This document shows positions 35,872 through 47,814 of a stretch of 64,000 bases of DNA, in pieces. The notes under the pieces were generated by a model. It was not told the DNA's origin, did no database searches, and was given only the letters and a program-made list of their open reading frames with translations. Origin of the DNA: Zanthoxylum bungeanum (lineage: Eukaryota; Streptophyta; Magnoliopsida; Sapindales; Rutaceae). The position numbers were made by a program, and so were the translations under genes. The DNA lies in assembly GCA_019454045.1 (NCBI GenBank), contig SKCR01049633.1:124001-188000 (forward strand). The letters run 5' to 3'. Numbering within the stretch: position 1 is the first letter of the stretch; each line of letters begins with the position of its first letter.

Positions 35872-37032
35872 TGTAAGGTTTATATCTAGGTCCCAAGATC
35901 AAACAAGACATGAAATCATGTGTGAATACATCAACGGAGGTAGCGGAATACTCACATCGATCGGTTGAGAGACGCGGCAAGCAACAAAACTTGAAAAACC
36001 CCACTGTTTTGGGCGTGAACTGCAGTGAAGAAGTTCACTGTTTTGGCTTCAAATTTGGTCCTTCGTCAAGCTCCAAGCTTCGTCGAACGGATCCCGCCTC
36101 ATGGGTGAACCTCCCTAACACATTCGCAAGTCTCGTAAGTGTGCTAGCACTTGTGTTTTGCAACAAAACACACTCATTGCTCCCCTTAAAGCTCACGGTA
36201 GTGAGCTGTGAAGAAGAAGAAAATGAAGCCCTTTTGGGCGTGAGAAAGAGAGAAGAATTGAAGGAAGTGTGTAATGGTTGACTTGATAAATGAATTACCA
36301 AAATTTGCTTTATATATTTTCCAAAAATTACAAAGCATTTACCATTTAAAATATCAAATAAAATAAATGGTAATGGCTTTCTCAACCACCAACACTATTC
36401 CAACAACTTACATCAACTATTCATTTTACTTTAATAAAGTGATGTGTGTCTTTCAATCAATCAATCACATCAATCAATCACATCACTCAAAGTGACATTT
36501 GATTTGACGCTTGATGTGATGAATGATTTGACGCTTGATGTGACTTGCGTTGCCGCACTCGAATTCGAAATACGAATGCGCTCGCAATCACACTCGGGCT
36601 CGGGTTCACTAATTCTTAATTAGCGAATTTTCCGTCGCGTCGTAATTAAATGATTACGCCTAGCGAATTCACTATTTACGTCGCTAACGAATTAATTCTA
36701 AATTAATTCGTTTGCCCGAATTAAAATCTAATTTTAATTCCGCGTCGAAGTCTAATTTCATTTAATATATCGAATATATTAATTTACCGATTAATTCCAA
36801 ATTAATCATTCTCTCTCTTTAGACGATATTTTATCCCAGATAAAATATCTCCGTAATTAATCCTAGATTAATTTTCTCTTTCTTCTATATAATCCCAGAT
36901 TATTAATGAGTGCGAGTTATGCGTCATCGGCGCATTATCGGGAAGCGACCCATGAGATCCCCGGATAATTCGACAGTAAATACGGTCGTCGGAGTATCCG
37001 AATCACGTACGTACCAAGTACTACGTTCTACC
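35872..37032 (-). mobile_element. Element C 5' LTR, inner half
   Basis: It begins TGTAAGGTTTATATC and matches C's 3' LTR until ...CGTTCTACC at 37032, where element F starts. TGACG motifs are at 36505-36509 and 36529-36533, and a TATA-like box is at 36308-36316. The other LTR half should lie beyond the window's right edge. Confidence 0.9.
36308..36316 (-). promoter_or_regulatory. Likely TATA box of element C 5' LTR
   Basis: The minus strand reads AATATATAAAGCAAA, with TGACG motifs about 200 bp upstream. This is a consensus match only. Confidence 0.45.
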
Positions 37033-38629
37033 TGTTGGATAATATGACCCATAGCGTCACTATTTGTACATATCACGGTGTTGTTGTACAAATTAACTAT
37101 GTGACAAGGAAATTGCACTCTCATCATTTGTGATTAAATCACCATAGATGTATAAATGAAGAGAGGTCCATATGATTAGTTCCTGGATTGAGATGATATG
37201 AGACAGTATCAGTCCACGAAGGATTAATCATTAAATATCCCTAGCCGGAGTATTATCGAGACAGGACATCGATAATGCGGAATAGGCTAGTATTGCACTT
37301 GTGCGCGTTGTGAGGGCACAACGGCATAGTTCTCATATATTTAAGTATTGGATACTTATGCAAGTGCGATAGGAGGTTGTGTTTCACCGATGGTACGGGA
37401 AACAGCTTCGCTCTGGATAGACCCCTCGGAATCCCTTTGGTATTATGACTTTGTGTCTATGGGAGGCCGAAATCAAGGTAGGTGTGTATAGTCTTAACAT
37501 GAGACTTACATCGCTAATACTTGCGATAATCGGTAGACTTTGGTCTTGGTGGTACAGGGCTTTAACCGGTTCTACGTACACCGCTTCTGGGTTTATCAGA
37601 GAGTCGTAGTGTATTGGGTGTGATGTCGAGACGGAAGTATCACTTCAGTCATAGTGGAGATGATGTCACGCAGGATACGGTATTAGTCTCTTAAGTGCTG
37701 GCCGGCCATCGGGATATTATGACAAGGTCATGTATATCTGATTATGGAGACTAGTTACCAGACATCCGACATGTGCTTCGGACGGGGCATACACTTATCC
37801 AGCCCCAGCCCTAGCACGTGACTATCCGATACTGGGCCGATATACACAATACTACGGTATACTACGCTTGATACAGATCTATATATTCCTGTGAGAATAT
37901 TTCTGGAGAATTGGGTAGGCATGGCGCTTTGCTAGAAGCCAACCTTGTCTTGTAAATCGGTATAAACGTAATACAATGTACTTACGTGTTCGGACAGTCC
38001 GACGACCGTATTTGCTGCCAACATATCCGGAGATCTCATGGGTCGGTTCCTGAAGATTCACCGATGACGTATGACTCGCACTTTAATTAATCTGGGATTA
38101 ATTTGATGAGAGAGAAAATTAATCTGGGATTAATTACGGAGATATTTTATCTCGGATAAAATATCGTTAAAGAGAGAGAAGGATTAATTTGGAATTAATC
38201 GGTAAAATTAATATATTCGATATATTAATCGAAATTAGATTTCGACGCGGAATTGAAATTGGATTTTAATTCGGGCGAACGAATTAATTTAGAATTAATT
38301 CGTTAGCGACGTGAATAGTGATTTCGCTAGGCGTAATCATTTAATTACGACGCGACAGAAAATTCGTTAATTTAGAATTAGCGAACCCGAGCCCGAGAGT
38401 GATTGCGAGCGCATTCACATTTCGAATTCGAGCGCGGTACGCAAGTCACATCAAGCGTCAAATCACAAGTCACATCAAGCGTCAAATCAAATGTCACTTT
38501 GAGTGATGTGACATGTTGTCACTTGATTTGAGTGATTGATGTAGAAGTTGAAAAAGCAACTTTTGCTTTTACTTTTTTTTGACTTTTGGTAAATGGAAAG
38601 TTAAAAGAAATGTAAATGGTTTTTAATTA
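37033..38629 (+). mobile_element. Element F 5' LTR, first 1.6 kb
   Basis: It starts TGTTGGATAATATGACCC inside C's LTR (left flank CTACC). It carries the variant ATCCCTTTGG near 37430, found otherwise only in the LTR at 63133, which supports the two being one element's LTR pair. It breaks off at about 38629, where it joins the middle of element E's LTR. Confidence 0.82.
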
Positions 38630-39800
38630 TTGTCTTGTAAATTGGTATAAACGTAGTACGAGGTACTTACGTGTTCGGGTAGTCCGACGACCGTATTTAC
38701 TGCCAACATATCCGGAGATCTCATGGGTCGCTTCCTGAAGATTCACCGATGATGTATAACTCGCACTTTAATTAATCTAGGATTAATTAGAAGAGAGAGA
38801 AAATTAATCTGGGATTAATTGCGGAGATATTTTATCTGGGATAAAGTATTAGTTAAAGAGAGAGAGAACGGTTAATTTGGAATTAATCGATAAATTAATA
38901 TATTTGATATATTATTAGAAATTGGATTTCGACGCGGAATTAAAATTAGATTTTAATTCAGGCGAACGAATTAATTTAGAATTAATTCGTTAGCGACGTG
39001 AATAGTGATTTCGCTAGGCGTAATCATTTAATTACGACGCAACGGAAAATTCGTTAATTTGGAATTAGCGAACCCGAGCCCGGGATTATTTGCGAGCGCA
39101 TTCGCATTTCGAATTCGAATGCGGCACGCAAGTCAAATCGTGCGTCATATCACTAGTCGCATCAATCGTCAAATCAAATGTCACTTTGAGTGATGTGACA
39201 TGTTGTCACTTGATTTGAGTGATTGATGTAGAAGTTGAAAAAGCAACAATTTGCTTTTACTTTTTGACTTTTGAATTAAAGTAATATATATGTTTTATTT
39301 AATTTACTTGGAAAATATTATAAACACATATATTAAAGCTTTATCTTCTCTCTCCAACATGCAAGAAAAACGCACTTCTCTTTTCCCTCTCTTTTCTCCT
39401 TCCTCTATTCACGGCTTCACTGCCGATTTGCTTCAAAATTTTCTGGTTTCACCGAATTTGTGAGAAGCAAAGGAAGAAGAGTAGTGCTAGCACACACCTA
39501 GGGTTATATTATGGTGGGGAAACGAATTTGTGAGCTTGGATTTGGTTTTTGGAGCTTGAAGCTTGGAGCTTCAATGGTGGTTCATCAATGGCCGAATGAA
39601 CAAGGAGGAAGAAGGCTCAAAATCATGCAGTCCACTTCATCAAGAAGCCATTGCCGAGCTTCATGGAGGAGCAAAAACGCAACTTGTTCTTCCTAGCATC
39701 AAACCCATCAATGTGAGTATGTATTCCGCCTTACTCCTTTGTGTATTCAACTCATTTTTATGCATGTTTGTGATCCTTGGGACTTGATTTAAACTCTACA
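38630..39800 (+). mobile_element. Element E 5' LTR, last 1.2 kb
   Basis: Its first about 305 bp repeat 46753-47050 with about two differences, so it is the same element's LTR. It ends ...CTCTACA at 39800 before a PBS. It holds palindromes (38760-38990) and a TATA-like TATAAAC at 39319-39325. The short frames at 39511-39787 lie in the R-U5 part and resemble no protein I know. Confidence 0.88.
39319..39325 (+). promoter_or_regulatory. Likely TATA box of element E 5' LTR
   Basis: TATTATAAACAC lies about 480 bp before the LTR end, followed by a pyrimidine-rich CTTCTCTCTCC tract. This is a consensus match only. Confidence 0.4.
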
Positions 39801-39801
39801 A

Positions 39802-39813
39802 TGGTATCAGAGC
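39802..39813 (+). other. Element E primer-binding site
   Basis: TGGTATCAGAGC one base after the LTR, a perfect standard copia site. Confidence 0.93.
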
Positions 39814-42490
39814 TATTGGTTGCATAAAAAAGATTTAGGGTTCTTGAGCAAAATTTGGGGCTTTTTGATTTAAGCATGATTTTGACAAATTGTTTGCTTA
39901 AGAATGCTTGTATATGATTAAATTAGAGTTATATGTAATCAATTTGATGAAAAATTAATTGGATTGATTTTCCCCAATTTGCTTAATGTTGGCCAAAACT
40001 TTAATTTGGGTAAACTCAATTTGAGCATCAAATGATTAAATTGTTTAGTATAGTATGCTTGAATGAGGTTGAATTGATGTTGTGCATAATCAATTTCATG
40101 AAATTTGGTTGGATCCATTTTTCCCTAAATTTTGGGCATGAAAAATTTGGGTAAACTTGATTTTGAGCATGTTTAATGAAATTGGATGATTTAGAATGCT
40201 TGAATGTTGTTTAATTGATGATTGATTAGATCAATTTGATGAGAAGTGTTTGGAACAAATTTTCCCCAATTTGCTTGTGATGGCCGAATTTGGCAAGTGC
40301 CCTAATGTCTTGGTTTTTTGATTTTTTGTTCATTGGATGACTTAGAAATCATTTGGGGATGTTGAATTTATGTTTAATTTGGTTCAATTGGATTGAATTT
40401 GATTTGGGCAAAATTTCCCTCTTTGGCCGAGACACTTGTAGGATGAAATTGGGCTTGATTTTGATTTAATTACGTTGGACATGATTAATTGATGATAAGC
40501 ATGATTAATTGGACAAATTTGATGTTTTGGAAACTTTGATTTGGGTAATTAATAATGCTATGCACTTTGTTTAATTGAATTGTAAAATTGGATTTTGTAA
40601 TTTAATTAAAATGGGCCTTAAAATTGGATTTGGGCTTTTAAAGTTGTTATTGGGTTTATTGGACTTTGTTGTACAAAGTTGGTTTAGGCCAAAATTGGTT
40701 GGATCCAATTAGGCCCAAAACCGCTTCCAAAAGGCCCAAATGCGACTAATGAACCTTTAACGTTTAATTGGGCCTAATGGGCCTAAATTAATTTATGGGC
40801 TTATGGGGTAACTCCCGGATTGGACTTTGGGCGGGTTTGACCCAAGTTGACCAAAAGTCCACGCCTCAAGAAATTAATTAAAAGCCCATTGGACTTTAAT
40901 TAAATTAATATTGGATATTAATCGGGCTTGGAGACTCGTAACGATTAAATTTGGAATTTAAGTCGTAAAGGTTTATTTTATAAAGTGTAATATTTAATTT
41001 GGAATTAAATAATGAATTAGAATTAAATACGTATTAAATTGGATTTAATCATGTAATTTAATTTTATTTGAGAAATCGTATTTTGAGTACGTGTTCGCAA
41101 TACGAGTTTGACTCGAACAAAATCAAATCTTTGTTTGAACATTGGATGATCACTAATTATCAAGATTAATTAATTTGATTGATTGATTGATAACATGCTT
41201 GTATGAATACATGGTTGTGATGTTTGAATAATGTATATCGGATGGATATTAGCAGGGTGGGGCAAGTTTAGAAAATGTTGTAATAAATTTGATTTATTAA
41301 TTGGACCTGCGAGTCCAGCCTTATCTCATATTTCTTTGTATTCTCTTCTCACCTATTCCCCTCAATGTATATGAGGTTTCTTTAGAAGTGTAGTGTAACG
41401 GGTAGAAGAAATATTAGTGCTAGCGGGAGAGAGAAAGTGAGAGATTTGATCTAGGATCAATGTAAAATATCCATCCGCATATCATTATTATTTTATCATA
41501 TGCGCTTTATTATGTGTTTAGAATGCATGTTTAAGGGTGTATGATGATGAGACCTTAACAAAGATAATAAATTGGTAGCCAATTGCACGCGAAAAACACT
41601 CATAAAATATCATGCGTCTTTTCCTTCCATTGAGTGATTTTTACTCAAGATCCGAGATTGGCAGGGGTTGTTGGCCAAAGTCAAGCCCTTGTCCGTCGAA
41701 GATGTGTTTTAATCACGAAGCTTTGTTCCATATCGGTGTCGTGTCCAAGTTGTGGTTTGTTGGCCAAAGTCAAGACCACTTCTTGTCCATTGACATTGAT
41801 TACGAAGCTTCCATGTCAATGGGTCCCCGCTTGACTGGGATCACTAGGTTTGTTGTGCCAAAGCCAAGGCCTAGTTGATTCAGAGGAAAAAGGTTAGGGT
41901 ATACATTCGATGTATAGGCATCTATAAGATATATGTTTGGGACTTGGATGTCCACCTACTGGATCTAGGAGTTGGATGAGATCCAATTGATCTTCGAGAT
42001 CTACTTAGTTAATTATCATACAATTTGTTGGCCAAAGTCAAGATTGTGTGATATTTAACGGGATCCTAGCCCACTAGGAAACACGGTTTCCCGAGTACTC
42101 GACAGAGGGTTAGAGGCTCGACGAAAAATAGTGGGAGGCAAGAATTGAATTTGCAATACTCGTTCAATTACTCGCCATACGCGCTCATTTAAATTATTTC
42201 GTCGTAATATTAAATGTTAGTTGGACTAATATTTAAATTGTTGTTTTAATAAACAGTTGGACTGTATTATACTTGATTATATATAATTAGATTATATTAA
42301 TCAATATATTTGAATTAATTAATTTCAGTTTACAGTTGATTTTATAATTGGATTATAGTAATCAATGTAATTGAGGCTAATTAATTTGGATTATATTTGA
42401 TTATATAGTTGGACTATTATAATCATTATAATATATATAGTACCACTAATCGTTGATTAAATAGTTGGACTATTGTAATCAAGATAAAAT
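39814..42490 (+). other. Element E leader
   Basis: A 2.7-kb non-coding leader. TGGGCC/TGGGCT boxes lie at 40610-40950. TTGTTGGCCAAAGTCAAG motifs lie near 41668, 41758, 41852 (variant) and 42026, and pre-gag palindromes with AGTTGGACT cores at 42200-42490. The frame at 41612-41878 follows the motif array. The same motif is read there in more than one frame, which argues against a protein role. Confidence 0.78.
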
Positions 42491-42990
42491 TGAAAAGTTG
42501 GATATTTAAAATATAATCTGGGATTAAAATATTTTAAATAATTTAATTTTCAAATTGGGAATAAATAGTAGGTTATTTTATTTGATAAAATAACTTATTA
42601 TACCTTAAGCCCAAAATTAAGCAAAATAAGTAAAGCATAAAATCTTTGGAAGATTTATGTGATGATGACTTTAATGCTTAATTTAATATACTTGTCATAA
42701 ATCTAATTTTAGATTTAAGAAGTATTAAAATTGCAATTTATAATTCTTGGAGAATTAATTGACTATTCTAGAGGAGATAAAGTCAAAGTTTGCAATTGGG
42801 CATGTAGCATGAGGTGCACATCGTTTCGATATTCTAAAAACCCAAGGCTTGGCCTAAGGTTCCTGAAATATTGAAAAGGATAATTGACATATCCCAAAGT
42901 GACTACCATTTGGATATGGCAGACACGAAGGAATTAAAGAAAGGGCAAGGCTCTTACTTTGAAAATGTTTGTCTTAGTTATGTTCACAGC
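42491..42990 (+). pseudogene. Element E gag remnant without zinc knuckle
   Basis: The sequence aligns with A's gag. Near 42896 the knuckle is deleted as in C, D and F (ISQ joined to SDYHLDMADTKE). Upstream, the GHVA-like and ILKPKAWPK-like segments can be followed (42790-42860). Stops break the rest. Confidence 0.77.
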
Positions 42991-43560
42991 TAGTATTGAA
43001 ATTAGATTTTAAATACTTAGTGTGGTACATAAAATATATGTATTGATGTTCAGAATCTGCTTTGAGCAGGATACTGACTTCAAGCCGAGATTTCTCTGCG
43101 AATCGAAAACGGGACGAAAGTCGCTGTTTCGACCGTAGATACCTAAGTTTAGGAACTACCCTTCGGGTATGTACTTGAATTAGGAACTGTTATAATGTAA
43201 CTAGTTTGACTTGAGACATTATCTCTATATCAGTGTTTAACCGTTGCGGATAAACCTTTATATTCTAGAACACTAAAGTGTTTTATTATATAAAGATGAT
43301 ACTGAGATAAACACATTAGATGTGAATAACAGAATTTATATTTTGAATATAATTAAAATATCAAACATATAAATTGACAAATAAATAGCTCAAATTGATT
43401 TGATTAATAGAGACTTATTTGTGGCATTGTTGTCTGGGACACAATTATACAAGACTCGTATATCCACACTTTTGAAGAGTGGATACTAGGACTGATTTGA
43501 CTATTCAAATAAGGTCTGCGAATCTAGTTTATTAGGTAAAGTACCTAAAATACTATTTAC
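42991..43560 (+). pseudogene. Element E protease and pre-integrase remnant
   Basis: The protease is at about 43000-43200. The active-site DTG of A is replaced (ATACTTAGTGTGGTAC). The pre-integrase part at about 43200-43560 retains a few conserved positions but no long frame. Confidence 0.7.
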
Positions 43561-44060
43561 TTAGTAATAGTAAAAGGGCCACCGATCTGTTAGCCCTATT
43601 CATGGTGAAGTTAGTGGGCCCATATCTAGCTAGGCTAGATGTGAACATGAATATTTCGTGACCTTAACGGATGTGGCATCACGTTATGGTTATGTGTTTC
43701 TTTTGAAGAACACAATTCAGAAACTTTTAGAGTTTCGACACGAAATAGACAAACAGATCGGCTATAGTATTATACCGTGACGGTAAGACCGTAATGGAAA
43801 ATACTTAAGCAATAAGTTTCTTATATACTTGAAAGAGTATAGTATTCTTTCAAATGAGGACTCCTCCCGGAACACGTCAAAGTGACGGTGTGTCCGAACG
43901 GATTAACCGAATCATGTTAGACATGATAAGGCTAATCATGAGTCGCTCTGAGCTACTATTTCCTTCAACGGATAAGTTTTAACAGTGCAATAACTTATTT
44001 AGAATAAAGTTCCATAATAATCTGTTTGACAGATTACATATTAGATATGAACGGGAAAGA
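43561..44060 (+). pseudogene. Element E integrase core remnant
   Basis: IHGEVSGP near 43597-43620 stands where A has IHSDISGP. YFVTLTDVASRYGYVFLLK follows at about 43645-43710. The second-Asp and GTPQ/GVSER-like regions (43770-43920) are degraded. The first catalytic Asp is replaced by Glu, so the copy is inactive. Confidence 0.8.
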
Positions 44061-44419
44061 AACCGGGTTTCTCATTCCTGACTATTTGGATGCTAGGCAT
44101 ATGTTTGGATAATACCAAACTAAGGACCCAAATTGGATAAGTGCCAATATAGGTTATCCTAAGGGAAACCATAAGTATAGTACTTATAAATCTCACATGA
44201 GAACAATGTGATTGTTGCTCACCATGCGGTTTTTCCTGAGAGGAATACCGATATGCAGTGGTCAGTGGGAGGATAGTGATACTCGATGAAAATCAGAGTA
44301 ATACTGTTCAAGGCACGAAGTCCTTAATGGAACACAAATAGTTCATCTATGATGAATCTATACCATTAATCTTCGAGTACACAAGAACAGCGTAGATCAG
44401 AGAGAGTCAGAAAACAACC
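44061..44419 (+). pseudogene. Element E integrase-RT linker remnant
   Basis: It is homologous to A's 6311-6749. A Lys/Asp-rich stretch with no open frame leads into RT. Nothing else is recognisable. Confidence 0.55.
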
Positions 44420-45360
44420 TGGGGTATGGGTTTCTGATCTCACCTCATAAAGATGTTAATCTTTTAAGGTATACCAACTGATTACGTATGAGGTAGTGAT
44501 ACAAGGTATCGACTCTCCTTATGACAAGGTGTCATGAGTCCAAAATGGATTCCATGTATATCAACAAGTTTGGATACTAGTTGATGTACCATAAGGCATT
44601 GTGCCTATTGGTACTTTATAAGTCTTCAAGGAAGACATACATGGAAGGCAACATAATAACGTACTAAGCTAGGCTTGTAAAGAAAAGGTAGAGTTATCAA
44701 CATCGTGTTGATTCCGACGAAACCTTTTACCTGTTGCCATTGTAAATCCATTTGGATAATGCTTGCTAAAGCTATGTATTTCATTTATGAAATATGACAG
44801 CTTAACGGAAAATCGCTTTCCTGAAAAGGAAACCTTTCGGAGGATGTTTATAACATCCTGTCGGTTTTATCGTACCATAACAAGCAAACAAGGTTTGCAG
44901 GTTATTCGATCCATGTTTGGATTGAAGCAAGCATAGGTTCTAGGAATTGTCGTTTTGATGTAATCATAATGGAGTATGATTTAATTCAAAACGAAATGAT
45001 TCTTGTGTATATAAGGAGGTTAGTGGGAGTGCACTGACATGAATGTCATGTAAAATAATGATATTATGTCATTTCTTGGAAATGAAATTCCCATAAAGCA
45101 ATTGGTGAAAGCTTGGCTTTCATAAGAAATTCTCCGTAGACTTCTGGGGAGTAACAACCTTTATTCAAGGAATAAAGATCTACTGGGATAGATTTGGAGT
45201 TGTTAACACTCTCTGGGAAATTGTACATTTAGAATGTACTTGTATTGGTGTCTCATACGCTTCGAGCATATGGAGTCACAATCGGGTCAATCCAAGTGAT
45301 AGTCACTGGATTGAAGATTAAGAACATCTGTTAGTATCTGAGAGAACTAAAGATGCTGTC
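44420..45360 (+). pseudogene. Element E RT remnant
   Basis: The N-terminal RVT_2 signature (MDSMY, then ARL-like) is at about 44540-44720, and the SMFGLKQA-like turn near 44910-44935. The catalytic loop region at about 45030-45085 has kept its length but lost the two aspartates, unlike C and D, where it is deleted. Stops and shifts occur throughout. Confidence 0.8.
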
Positions 45361-45840
45361 TTAAATTATGGAGTAGGAGAACTTGAAGTGACTAGGATCA
45401 CTGTTGCAAGTTTCCAAACCGGTAAATACTGCGGTACTATAAAGTTTGAATAACGGGACAGTAAGCTGGAAATATTCCGAGCAAGATAACTGTTGCCGAA
45501 TAAACAACAAATGCGGATTATTGCTGCTACTGAGGCAGCAATAGAAGCCATTTGGATCGAAAATAAATCTAATTAGATTAGATATAGTTCTTTTAGCAGC
45601 TGAGCTATGCGTCAGCACAGGCTGATGAATTAAAGGTCTCATCGACGATCCAGATATATACTTCTATATCATCTGATTCGTTCGGATCATACATCGTGGC
45701 GATGTGATGATCGTATAAATCACGTCAGAAGATAATTACGCAAGTCCGCTGACGAAACCCTTTCCTTAGCAATTTGAGTGAACCGTACATAGTTCGGGTG
45801 TTAGACACTCGAGTGACTGGCTATGTGCCAAGTGGGAGAT
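45361..45840 (+). pseudogene. Element E RNase H remnant
   Basis: It follows the RT and ends in the polypurine tract AGTGGGAGAT (45831-45840). E-A-A-I-E-A-I-W-I-E lies near 45530-45560 and an ADPLTK-like tail near 45745-45775. It is broken by stops. Confidence 0.75.
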
Positions 45841-47050
45841 TGTTGGATAATGTGACCCATAGCGTCACTATTTGTACAGATCACGGTGTTGTTGTACAAA
45901 TTAACTATGTGACAAGGAAATTGCACTCTCATCATTTGTGATTAAATCACCATAGATGTATAAATGAAGAGAGGTCCATATGATTAGTTCCTGGATTGAG
46001 ATGATATGAGACAGTATCAGTCCACGAAGGATTAATCATTAAATATCCCTAGCCGGAGTATTATCGAGACAGGACATCGATAATGCGAAATAGGCTAGTA
46101 TTGCACTTGTGCGCGTTGTGAGGGCACAACGGCATAGTTCTCATATATTTAAGTATTGGATACTTATGCAAGTGCGATAGGAGGTTGTGTTTCACCGATG
46201 GTACGGGAAACAGCTTCGCTCTGGATAGACCCCTCAGAATCCCATTGGTATTACGACTTTGTGTCTATGGGAGGCCGAAATCAAGGTAGGTGTGTATAGT
46301 CTTAACCTGAGGCTTACATCGCTAATACTTGCGATAATCGGTAGACTTTGGTCTTGGTGGTACAGGGCTTTAACCGGTTCTGCGTACACCGCTTCTGGGT
46401 TTATCAGAGAGTCGTAGTGTATTGGGTGTGATGTCGAGACGTAAGTATCACTTCAGTCATAGTGGAGATGATGTCACGCAGGATACGGTATTAGTCTCTT
46501 AAGTGCTGGCCGGCCATCGGGATATTATGACAAGGTCATGTATATCCGATTATGGAGACTAGTTACCAAACATCCGACATGTGCTTCGGACGGGGCAGAC
46601 ACTTGTCCAGCCCCAGCCCTAGCACGTGACTATCCGATACTGGGCCGATATACACAATACTACGGTATACTACGCTTGATACAGATCTATATATTCCTGT
46701 AAGAATATTTCTGGAGAATTGGGTAGGCATGGCGCTTTGCTAGAAGCCAACCTTGTCTTGTAAATCGGTATAAACGTAGTACGAGGTACTTACGTGTTCG
46801 GGTAGTCCGACGACCGTATTTACTGCCAACATATCCGGAGATCTCATGGGTCGCTTCCTGAAGATTCACCGATGATGTATAACTCGCACTTTAATTAATC
46901 TAGGATTAATTAGAAGAGAGAGAAAATTAATCTGGGATTAATTGCGGAGATATTTTATCTGGGATAAAGTATTAGTTAAAGAGAGAGAGAACGATTAATT
47001 TGGAATTAATCGATAAATTAATATATTTGATATATTATTAGAAATTGGAT
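45841..47050 (+). mobile_element. Element E 3' LTR, first 1.2 kb
   Basis: It starts TGTTGGATAATGTGACCC after the polypurine tract. It ends abruptly at GAAATTGGAT, where an inverted LTR piece begins (shared GGATA at the junction). It overlaps E's 5' LTR fragment by about 300 bp. Confidence 0.88.
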
Positions 47051-47814
47051 AAGTGTCTGCCCCGTCCGAAGCACATGTCGGATGTCTGGTAACTAGTCTC
47101 CATAATCGGATATACATGACCTTGTCATAATATCCCGATGGCCGGCCAGCACTTAAGAGACTAATACCGTATCCTGCGTGACATCATCTCCACTATGACT
47201 GAAGTGATACTTCCGTCTCGACATCACACCCAATACACTACGACTCTCTGATAAACCCAGAAGCGGTGTACGCAGAACCGGTTAAAGCCCTGTACCACCA
47301 AGACCAAAGTCTACCGATTATCGCAAGTATTAGCGATGTAAGCCTCAGGTTAAGACTATACACACCTACCTTGATTTCGGCCACCCATAGACATAAAGTC
47401 ATAATACCAATCGGATTCCGAGGGGTCTATCCAGAGCGAAGCTGTTTCCCGTACCATCGGTGAAACACAACCTCCTATCGCACTTGCATAAGTATCCAAT
47501 ACTTAAATATATGAGAACTATGCCGTTGTGCCCTCACAACGCGCACAAGTGCAATACTAGCCTATTCCGCATTATCGATGTCCTGTCTCGATAATACTCC
47601 GGCTAGGGATATTTAATGATTAATCCTTCGTGGACTGATACTGTCTCATATCATCTCAATCCAGGAACTAATCATATGGACGTCTCTTCATTTATACATC
47701 TATGGTGATTTAATCACAAATGATGAGAGTGCAATTTCCTTGTCACATAGTTAATTTGTACAACAACACCGTGATCTGTACAAATAATGACGCTATGGGT
47801 CATATTATCCAACA
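47051..47814 (-). mobile_element. Inverted LTR remnant of element E
   Basis: Read on the minus strand, it is the first about 765 bp of an LTR, starting TGTTGGATAATATGACCC at 47814. It shares the variant CTGAGGCTTACATCG with E's LTR at about 46310. Its right edge adjoins element F's interior. I read it as the uninverted end of E after an inversion. Confidence 0.75.

Larger units (their letters stand above)
18018..37032 (-). mobile_element. Element C, copia LTR retrotransposon hosting D and F
   Basis: This is a minus-strand element. Its 3' LTR (18018-19472 plus 29407-30043) is split by D, its interior is 30044-35871, and its 5' LTR starts at 35872 and is cut at 37032 by element F. The rest of the 5' LTR should lie right of the window, after F's end. 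The left flank is GTTAG; the right duplication is not visible. The first 1 kb of the two LTRs differs by about 1% by eye. The interior shares inactivating losses with D. Confidence 0.87.

Noticed and set aside
37033..39800. A single 2.8-kb LTR with an internal duplication
   Set aside because: The parts before and after 38629 carry variants of two different elements (F and E), so it is a junction of two LTRs rather than one long LTR.
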